Shown here piece after piece: positions 18,508-25,857 of a DNA stretch of 32,861 nt. Location of the stretch: assembly GCA_013360495.1 (NCBI GenBank), contig JABWBM010000015.1, forward strand, positions 1 through 32,861. Direction: 5' to 3'. Positions within the stretch are counted from its first letter, which is position 1, and each line of letters opens with the position of its first letter. This DNA is from Planctomycetaceae bacterium (GTDB lineage: Bacteria > Planctomycetota > UBA8742 > UBA2392 > JABWBM01). A program made the translations under genes and the position numbers. The notes under the pieces were generated by a model. It saw only the letters and a list, made by a program, of their open reading frames with translations. It searched no databases and was not told where the DNA came from.

Positions 18508-20094
18508 CTATGCGCCCAGCACTTCGCGTATCTTTTTCAAGAGTTCGTCAGGAGGGCACGGTTTGTTCAGGAACGCTATGCCACCGTCAATCATTCCATG
18601 GCGGATGATAGCATGCTCGGTATAACCGGACATGAAGACGAACTTTGTTGCAGGCCGCGTCTCGTGGAACTTCTGCGCAAGGTCGGGGCCGCTCATTTTC
18701 GGCATAACGACATCAGACAGCACAAGTTGAATGGTGCTGTCGTGCTTTCCGGCAACGACGAGCGCATCTTCCCCATTAGTCGCTTCGAGCACGGTATAGC
18801 CCTTTTTGCGTAATGTTCTGCTGACGAGCTTGCGTACTCCCTCTTCATCCTCCACGAGCAAGATCGTCTCTGTTCCCATGGGCATTTCCTCGGTGATCTT
18901 GTCTGTGTCGCGTTTTTCCGCCTTCTCGTCAACGCGCGGGAAGTACACCTTGAAAACTGTTCCCTTCCCCAGCTCGCTATAGACCCAGATATGGCCGCCG
19001 CTTTGTTTGACGATGCCGTGTGCGGTGGCAAGCCCGAGTCCTGTGCCCTTGCCTGCAGCTTTCGTTGAGAAAAACGGCTCGAAGATACGCGAGCGAACTT
19101 CCTCCGTCATGCCGGTGCCGTTATCGCTCACTGAGATCAGTACGTGGGAGCCAGGGGTTACTTCCGGGTGCGTCATGGCATATGCCTCATCAAGGTAGGC
19201 ATTTTTTGTTTCGATGGTCAGCCGTCCACCCTTTGGCATCGCATCGCGCGCATTGACAGCGAGGTTCATGACGACTTGTTCGAGCTGTCCCGGATCGACC
19301 ATGGTATCACCGAGGTTCGGATCAAGCTTTGCTTCAAGTTCGATGTCTTCACCTATTAGTCTGCGTAGCATTTTCTCCATATTGTGAACGGTCTCGTTCA
19401 AATTGAGCACTCGCGGCTCCAACACCTGCTTGCGGCTGAAAGCCAGAAGCTGGTGGGTAAGAGCCGCCGCCCGGGTTCCCGCCGTCAGGATCTCCTGCAC
19501 CTGTTCTTTCTGATCCGGATGTTGAGCGAGTTCTTCAAGGAGGGTCTGGCAATAGCCATTGATGACCATGAGGAGATTATTGAAGTCATGCGCTATTCCT
19601 CCTGCCAATTGACCGACCGCTTCCATCTTTTGGGAATGGAAAAGCTGCTCTTGATTCTTGCGAAGTTGCTCCTCGACCAGCTTATGCGCAGAAATATCCA
19701 CCGAAAGAATCAGGATTCCAGCCTGATTGGGACTGATGCGCAGGTCAAACCAGCCCGTCTTTCCGTCCGGATATGTAAAGTGGTTGATCATTTGCTGAGG
19801 AGTTCGCTCGACCATGCACCGCTGAATGAGTCCGAAGACTTCGGTCGTGTCAATGCCGGGATACATGTCAACCATGCGCTTGCCGATCAGTTCTTCACGG
19901 CTGATTCTGCTATGGATCGCCGCCGTTTTATTGACGTAGACATATCGATAGTCGAAATCGAGGATTTGAATCCCCTCAAACATCCCATCAAGTATCGACT
20001 GCCAATGGTCTTCTGGCGTCGCCGAGGCTAGCTTTGCTTCGAGTGCAGCAATCTTGTGCTGCAGGGCTTCGATGGATTGTTGTTGTTCGTTCAT
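18508..20094 (-). CDS. Hybrid sensor histidine kinase (PAS-HisKA-HATPase-REC)
   Basis: PAS-like N-terminus; H-box VGQLAGGIAHDFNNLLMVINGY; HATPase N-, G1- and G2-box motifs; C-terminal REC LLVEDEEGVRKLV...LVLSDVVMPKMSG. Confidence 0.95.
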   Translation of the reverse strand: MNEQQQSIEALQHKIAALEAKLASATPEDHWQSILDGMFEGIQILDFDYRYVYVNKTAAIHSRISREELIGKRMVDMYPGIDTTEVFGLIQRCMVERTPQQMINHFTYPDGKTGWFDLRISPNQAGILILSVDISAHKLVEEQLRKNQEQLFHSQKMEAVGQLAGGIAHDFNNLLMVINGYCQTLLEELAQHPDQKEQVQEILTAGTRAAALTHQLLAFSRKQVLEPRVLNLNETVHNMEKMLRRLIGEDIELEAKLDPNLGDTMVDPGQLEQVVMNLAVNARDAMPKGGRLTIETKNAYLDEAYAMTHPEVTPGSHVLISVSDNGTGMTEEVRSRIFEPFFSTKAAGKGTGLGLATAHGIVKQSGGHIWVYSELGKGTVFKVYFPRVDEKAEKRDTDKITEEMPMGTETILLVEDEEGVRKLVSRTLRKKGYTVLEATNGEDALVVAGKHDSTIQLVLSDVVMPKMSGPDLAQKFHETRPATKFVFMSGYTEHAIIRHGMIDGGIAFLNKPCPPDELLKKIREVLGA

Positions 20095-20138
20095 GGGTAA
20101 CTCTGATTATGCTGTTCAGGATGTGCCACGAACACGCC

Positions 20139-21836
20139 TCACGCGCCTAGCACGCTGGCCGAGGTGGAAGCCTTGGCCGAAGCAGCAAAAAGCGGGATGC
20201 CCGGGTTTTTCCGCTTTGCCGTTTCTCCATCGCCGATCAATGCCAGCCGCTCGACGCCGCCCGAAAGTTTGATCACTTCCATCAACGTATCGCGTTCGTC
20301 CTTCGGCACGGTGTATTCGTAAACGACAACGACTTTCGGTTTCGATGACGAAAGCGCGCGCGGGAACTCATTGAAGTTGTCAACGTGCAGCACTCGGTAC
20401 CCAAGATGAGACAAGTAAATGGAACTCGCGCAGATGCCATGCGCCGGGTCGAATCCCGCGATGACGGCATTGCCCTGCCTGCGAATGATGGATGACTGAT
20501 ATTGCGTAAGGAGTTCGCTTGCTCCGAGGAAATCAAGCGTCAACACGAAATCAGCATGGAAGGTCGATACCGCCTCCTGAATATCTGCCTTTGAAATCCC
20601 GGCGATATCGAGATAGGCCGTCTCAACGTCGCAGATACGGTCATGACCGGAACTTCCGAGACCGAGCATGGCGACATAATAATCGGCGATAGCAAGCAAC
20701 GCCGCCCCGCGCCGGTCCCCGATCGCCGCCCGCTGCAACTGCTGCGGTGAGCCATGATGATGAACGATAAGTTCACGTATTTGTGCGGGGAGTTTCCAGC
20801 GTTCCAACAATTGACCGGCGATGGCGCAATGGGTGATCTGCAGAATGTGGCGTTCAGCTTCGTAAAGATGGCTCTGGTACTTCCGGGCATAGTCGCAGAC
20901 CCGCATATAGTCGTTGTTGGCGTATTCGTGAAGCAGGGCTTTCCCGATATCGTGCAGCATTCCGGCAACGAAATACGTTTCTGCTTCTTCTGTTTTCTTG
21001 AGATTGATCCCGATGCGTCGCGCAAGTACGGCAACGGCGATGGAATGAAGCCAGAGCTTTTCCTTGTCCAAGTCACCCGGCTTATTACCGCACGAACGAA
21101 GGTGCTGGAAAAGTTCAGCGGAAAGTATGAGATTTTTGACGGTATCGAATCCGAGCCGCACAACCGCTGTCTTGAGATCGACGATCTCTGCATTGGTCGT
21201 GTAGAAGCTGGAGTTGACGAGTTTCAGGATACGAGAGGTCAGAGAAGGATCATGACGGGCGATTTCGGCAATGTCTTCAGCCCCGGTTGTATCCGACTCA
21301 ATCGCGTCCGAAAGCTTGTCGATAATGGCCGGAACCGTCAAACACGTTGACACAAGTTCCAGAAGTTTTTCGGTTCCCTCGAAGTTCCCGGAGATGTCTA
21401 CGCGCGATGTTGCCGTTCCATGCGTCGCGTGGGAACCCAAGGCTCCATTTTGCACGCGGGTGACCCTGGATTTCTCAAGGTGAGATTCAAGAGTTTGGAT
21501 AAGTTCTTTTGGATCGACAGGTTTTCGGAGGTATGCAACAGGGTTGAGGCTTACAAGCAATTCCTCTTCTTCCCTGGAAGCCGCGCCGCTCATCACCACG
21601 ACAGGAACCTGCTTATCGACGCCGATCTTTTTCAACGCTCCAAGAAGCACGATGCCGCTCGGGCCGGGCATGCGAACGTCAATGACAACTGCGTGTACCT
21701 TCGTCTTGGACTGCAGGGTTTGGAGCGCGCTTTGGGCGTCTCCTGCCTGATAAACCTTCCAATTCGCTTTTTCGAAATGGCGTTTGAGGAAGTGGCGAAT
21801 CTGCGGATCATCATCGACGATCAATATGCTCGGCAT
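20139..21836 (-). CDS. REC-HDOD response regulator with receiver-like C-terminal domain
   Basis: ATG at 21836 preceded by gaggga. REC MPSILIVDDDPQIRHFL...VVIDVRMPGPSG; HDOD LTSRILKLVNSSFY...GMLHDIGKALLHEY; C-terminal alpha/beta segment. Confidence 0.92.
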   Translation of the reverse strand: MPSILIVDDDPQIRHFLKRHFEKANWKVYQAGDAQSALQTLQSKTKVHAVVIDVRMPGPSGIVLLGALKKIGVDKQVPVVVMSGAASREEEELLVSLNPVAYLRKPVDPKELIQTLESHLEKSRVTRVQNGALGSHATHGTATSRVDISGNFEGTEKLLELVSTCLTVPAIIDKLSDAIESDTTGAEDIAEIARHDPSLTSRILKLVNSSFYTTNAEIVDLKTAVVRLGFDTVKNLILSAELFQHLRSCGNKPGDLDKEKLWLHSIAVAVLARRIGINLKKTEEAETYFVAGMLHDIGKALLHEYANNDYMRVCDYARKYQSHLYEAERHILQITHCAIAGQLLERWKLPAQIRELIVHHHGSPQQLQRAAIGDRRGAALLAIADYYVAMLGLGSSGHDRICDVETAYLDIAGISKADIQEAVSTFHADFVLTLDFLGASELLTQYQSSIIRRQGNAVIAGFDPAHGICASSIYLSHLGYRVLHVDNFNEFPRALSSSKPKVVVVYEYTVPKDERDTLMEVIKLSGGVERLALIGDGETAKRKNPGIPLFAASAKASTSASVLGA

Positions 21837-22096
21837 AACTCCCTCCGAAGCATTTCGACGCAATGTGCGGCAGTTGTGGTACTTTTGATGAAATTCACTA
21901 AACCAGAATGGCGGGTTGTACCCTATTTTGATTTCGTATTCCAACCATTTCTAACGTACTGTAGCATAGGTGGCGTATTGTCATATTTATGCCAGGATTG
22001 CCATTTTTAGGTTTTTGCTGCTTTTCGCGCTCAAGTCATAATTGGTTATTTGCCACATTATTGATGAAATAAAACGCGAATTAGGAATCATTATTC

Positions 22097-23128
22097 ATGA
22101 GTTTCACGCTTGCAACGACTGATGCGCGAATCTTGATCGTTGATGACGATGCGCAGAGCGTCGGCCTGCTCACCCATATCCTGAAATCCAAGGGGTATAC
22201 AGCAATCCAGTCCACCACAGACCCGCGAAATGCTGTCTCATTTTATCAGCAGTTTGCGCCGGATTTGATCCTTCTTGATCTCAATATGCCTCATCTCAAT
22301 GGATTTCAGGTTATGGAAGCATTGCAAAAAGTCATGGACGATACCTACCTCCCCGTCATCGTTCTCAGCGGCCAAGGTGATCAAGAGAAGCGACGGCAGG
22401 CTCTCGAACTCGGGGCGAAGGATTTCATTATGAAGCCCTTCGATCTTATCGAGCTCCGCACGCGAATTCAGAACATGCTGGAGGTACGACTGCTGCATAA
22501 CCAGATTCGCGAGCACCGCAATCAACTCGAACATTACGTAAGTCCCTCGACGCGGCGAGTCATCCGTGAGGGTAAAGACGAAGGCGCAAGCCTGGCGCGA
22601 CGCACGATTATTTTTTCCGACCTGCGGGGATTTACCAGCTTTTCGGAGCGTTACTCACCAGTACTGGTCTTTGAAATTCTCGAAGGCGTGTTGGAGGTAC
22701 AAACCGATGTCATCGAAAAGCATTCCGGCGAAGTGGATAAGTTCATCGGCGACTGCGTGATGGGAGTATTCATTGATGCCTCAAACGCCGCACGTGCGGC
22801 ACGCGAGATGATTGAGGAAAGCAAAAGATTCCTTACCCGCAGCGGGTCGCCGGAACTTATTCCCGGTATTGGCATCAACACTGGCGAGGTGATGGAAGGC
22901 GTAATCGGGCAAAAACATCGGCGAAGCTACACGCTGATTGGTGACACCGTGAACGTCGCCGCGCGTCTGTGCAGTTCAGCTCCATCCGGTCATATCGCTG
23001 TCAGTGCATCGACGTATCAGGAGCTTGATCCTTCCCTCCAACAAATGTTCGCCCTCGATAACGATGTCACCATGCGCGGGCGCAGTCAGGCCGTGAGCGT
23101 GCGAATGCAGCGCGTTAGCAACGAGTAA
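22097..23128 (+). CDS. REC plus class III adenylate/guanylate cyclase
   Basis: REC ILIVDDDAQSVGLL...DLILLDLNMPHLNG; cyclase TIIFSDLRGFTSFSER, KFIGDCVMGVF, GIGINTGEVMEGVIG, GDTVNVAARLCS. Confidence 0.95.
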   Translation: MSFTLATTDARILIVDDDAQSVGLLTHILKSKGYTAIQSTTDPRNAVSFYQQFAPDLILLDLNMPHLNGFQVMEALQKVMDDTYLPVIVLSGQGDQEKRRQALELGAKDFIMKPFDLIELRTRIQNMLEVRLLHNQIREHRNQLEHYVSPSTRRVIREGKDEGASLARRTIIFSDLRGFTSFSERYSPVLVFEILEGVLEVQTDVIEKHSGEVDKFIGDCVMGVFIDASNAARAAREMIEESKRFLTRSGSPELIPGIGINTGEVMEGVIGQKHRRSYTLIGDTVNVAARLCSSAPSGHIAVSASTYQELDPSLQQMFALDNDVTMRGRSQAVSVRMQRVSNE

Positions 23129-23336
23129 TCTCTCACCGCTTGTCGCCATTCCGGGGTATCAGCCCTTCAACAAGTGCCAAGATCGTTTTTCGTGCATGAT
23201 CGGGAAGCGTTGGCCACTGCGCCACAACGGCGGCAAGGTCAGGATGTTTTTCGGATAAAAACGCCAAGCAGGACGCCAAGCGGAAATCGGGGTTTTGCGT
23301 ATCCTTTGATTCATCAAGAGGTTGTGACTTTTCGAT

Positions 23337-23388
23337 AACTGGTTGCAAATCAGTCACACGTCGGTTCGACTCCGACCGCCACCTCCAA
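23337..23388. repeat. Putative attR: truncated tRNA-Cys 3' half
   Basis: 52 bp, one mismatch versus 16510-16561; no 5' half of the tRNA in front of it. Confidence 0.9.
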
Positions 23389-23395
23389 CTCTCAT

Positions 23396-23428
23396 CAGCC
23401 CCAAATTCGCCTCCGGGGCTGTTTTCTT
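23396..23428 (+). pseudogene. Degenerate copy of the tRNA-Cys downstream terminator
   Basis: cagccccaaattcgcctccggggctgttttctt; stem reduced to 6 bp compared with 9 bp at 16570-16593. Confidence 0.6.
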
Positions 23429-23999
23429 GAGGTGTTACGCGGGCTTGCGGCTGATCGGTGTTTTTCACAACAGCAAATGTTGATTCTGTTTTTGCGTCTT
23501 GGTGTTGAGCCAAAATCGGGCCATTTTCTGTTTCCGATGCCAAGATTTCCGCCACACTTTTATCGGTTCCTGTAGCCTGCTTTTTCCCTTATGAACCAGC
23601 ATGAGTCTTGGCAGGCGTTCAAGGTCCTGTTGCTCTGCTTCGCGAAGAGAATGGATGTACGCGGGCGCAAGCGGCTGCTTGTTGAGGTGTGCGAGTCGTT
23701 TGCCGATCCGAAAACAAAAATCGTGAGGTGCCGGCCTTGAACGAGGCCACGGCGGAACATAGCCAGAAATCCGCAATCCTCGTCACGAAAAATGAGCACG
23801 AGAAAATCTTCGTGGACCACGGCGTCATCAACGCCGTTCCCATGTGGCGCCTCTTGCTCGATCTGTCCGAAGTACGGGCATGGTTCGCGATAGGCAGCGC
23901 GTACCTGTGAAAGTATCGCTTAGTGAAGCTTTGCAGCAGCGGTGGTTCGTGCTCGTTCCCAGTCAGAGCCTTGCTACAATGCGCTGCTGGAGACGGGCA

Positions 24000-24629
24000 A
24001 TGGGAAAGCGGATTCTCGTTCTTGCGCCGCATACCGACGATGGCGAGCTTGGTTGTGGCGGCGCCATGTCCCGTTTCGTCGAGGAGCGCAACGATGTGTT
24101 TTATGCGGGCTTTGCGCGCGCCGACGTTGCGATGGCGGAGGAGAAGCTCCCCCCCGAACAGCCGGAAATCGAAATGCGCGCCGCAATGAAAGTCTTCGGC
24201 ATCCCGGAGAAGCACATCAGACTTTTCGATTTCCCTTGCCGTAACTTTCCCAAGCATCGTCAGGAAATACTGCAGGCGATGTACGATCTGAACCGTGAAC
24301 TGTCCCCTGATCTCGTGTTAATGCCGGCGCTCGGCGACCTGCACCAGGATCACGGCGTCGTGGCCGCAGAGGGAATGCGCATCTTCAAGCGTACGACCGT
24401 GCTCTGTTATGAACAACCCTGGAACACCGTTACGCTGAGCACCGAGGGGTTCGTGCGGCTTGAGGAACGTCATGTCGCGACCAAGATCCGCGCGCTCGAA
24501 TGTTATGTTTCACAAAAGAGCCGGAAATTCTTGAGCGCGGATTTCATTCGCGGGTGGGCGCGCACGCGCGGGGTACAGGCTGGCGTCGAATACGCCGAGT
24601 GCTTTGAGGTTCCACGGCTGATTATTTAG
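24000..24629 (+). CDS. PIG-L/LmbE-family deacetylase
   Basis: ILVLAPHTDDGELGCGGAM (metal-binding motif), LMPALGDLHQDHGVVAAEG. Confidence 0.93.
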   Translation: MGKRILVLAPHTDDGELGCGGAMSRFVEERNDVFYAGFARADVAMAEEKLPPEQPEIEMRAAMKVFGIPEKHIRLFDFPCRNFPKHRQEILQAMYDLNRELSPDLVLMPALGDLHQDHGVVAAEGMRIFKRTTVLCYEQPWNTVTLSTEGFVRLEERHVATKIRALECYVSQKSRKFLSADFIRGWARTRGVQAGVEYAECFEVPRLII

Positions 24630-24633
24630 AACC

Positions 24634-25317
24634 ATGCCTTCCAATCCTAATAAGCCCTCTCCGGTTGACACTGCGCGCGAGATTTTCGCTGCCGCATTCA
24701 AACATCACGGACCACGAGTTGAAGCCCTGCTCTGGTCGGGCGAAACGTCGCAACGCGAACGTTTTGGCATCATGTGCGATATTGGCGACTTGCGTGACGC
24801 GCGGGTGCTGGACGTCGGCTGTGGGTTCGCAAGTCTATACGATTATCTTTGCGAGAGATTTGGAAAGATAACTTATACGGGGATCGACATAACGCAGGAG
24901 TTTCTTTCGGTCGCGAGGGAGCGCCACTCCGGCATAGACGTGCGTCTCGCTTCGATTGACACGTTAGGCGGCGACGAGCGCTGGGACTACATCTTTTGCT
25001 CCGGCATCTTCAACCTCGCGTACGGCTTTCGCGATCTGGAACTCAATCTCAAACACATGTTCGAGCGCGCGCAAACCGCCGTAGCCGTCAATCTTCTCTC
25101 GGCACATTCGCTTGGCGCACTCAACGTCGAAGCCTCGTACTTTGATCCCGCCGACGTTGTGACACTTGCGGCGCGCTTGTCGCGATCATTCACCTTGCGC
25201 CACGATTACCGCGCGAACGATTGCACGCTTTATCTTTACAAGCGTTCAAATTATCCGGGAAGGGACGTCACGCCGGGTAACATTCGGGCAGATGCCGTCA
25301 AGCGACCGTACGCATAA
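24634..25317 (+). CDS. SAM-dependent class I methyltransferase
   Basis: RVLDVGCGFASLYDYLCERFGKITYTGIDITQEFL; WDYIFCSGIFNLAYG. Confidence 0.88.
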   Translation: MPSNPNKPSPVDTAREIFAAAFKHHGPRVEALLWSGETSQRERFGIMCDIGDLRDARVLDVGCGFASLYDYLCERFGKITYTGIDITQEFLSVARERHSGIDVRLASIDTLGGDERWDYIFCSGIFNLAYGFRDLELNLKHMFERAQTAVAVNLLSAHSLGALNVEASYFDPADVVTLAARLSRSFTLRHDYRANDCTLYLYKRSNYPGRDVTPGNIRADAVKRPYA

Positions 25318-25394
25318 TCATAATGCGTTGGCCGTGTTCTGTGAGCCGACTGGAGTTTCTAAGACGGCATTCGCGTAACGCGCGCCCGGTGCCC

Positions 25395-25547
25395 CTATCT
25401 GCAATGGTGGTGACGCCGGTGGCTGTGGCAGTGGTCGTCATGATCGTGGCAGTCGTCCCAACAGTCGAGGATGATACAGCCGCTCGACAGTGTCGATCCC
25501 GTTGCTAACAAGACGCCAATCGCGATACCCTTGAAATTCAGTTTCAT
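25395..25547 (-). CDS. Putative 50-aa His/Cys/Asp-rich lipoprotein (candidate metal binder)
   Basis: Manual reverse-strand translation: MKLNFKGIAIGVLLATGSTLSSGCIILDCWDDCHDHDDHCHSHRRHHHCR*. Strong SD (gaggaggaacg-ATG), signal peptide, lipobox LSSGC. Below the length cut-off of the supplied ORF track. Confidence 0.72.
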   Translation of the reverse strand: MKLNFKGIAIGVLLATGSTLSSGCIILDCWDDCHDHDDHCHSHRRHHHCR

Positions 25548-25857
25548 CGTTCCTCCTCACGCGCTCTCGGGCGCATGAGAAGTCTACGCCATCAGAAAAA
25601 GAAGCCAACCCCGGCAAGAATTCCGCCTGCCACAATTCCGGCGGAACGCGGCGGCATGGGGTCCGGCGCTTGCCATGAGCGTGGATCGATGAGTTCTGCC
25701 GCCGGTGCATTGTCAGGCATTACGGGGAACGTCAACCAGCGAGGCATGGTACGCATGGGTCTTGCCCGGAAGGAACCAGGGCGAGTACAATTCGGTACGA
25801 ATAATTGCCAGCCGGACACGGGCTTCTGTGGAACGAACCGCGACGACAGGGGGCGCA

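Noticed and set aside
25592-25756. Minus-strand ORF ending MPPRSAGIVAGGILAGVGFFF, just upstream of the micro-lipoprotein
   Set aside because: The glycine-zipper-like tail is tempting, but there is no SD, the start is ambiguous and the length is marginal; evidence too weak to call.
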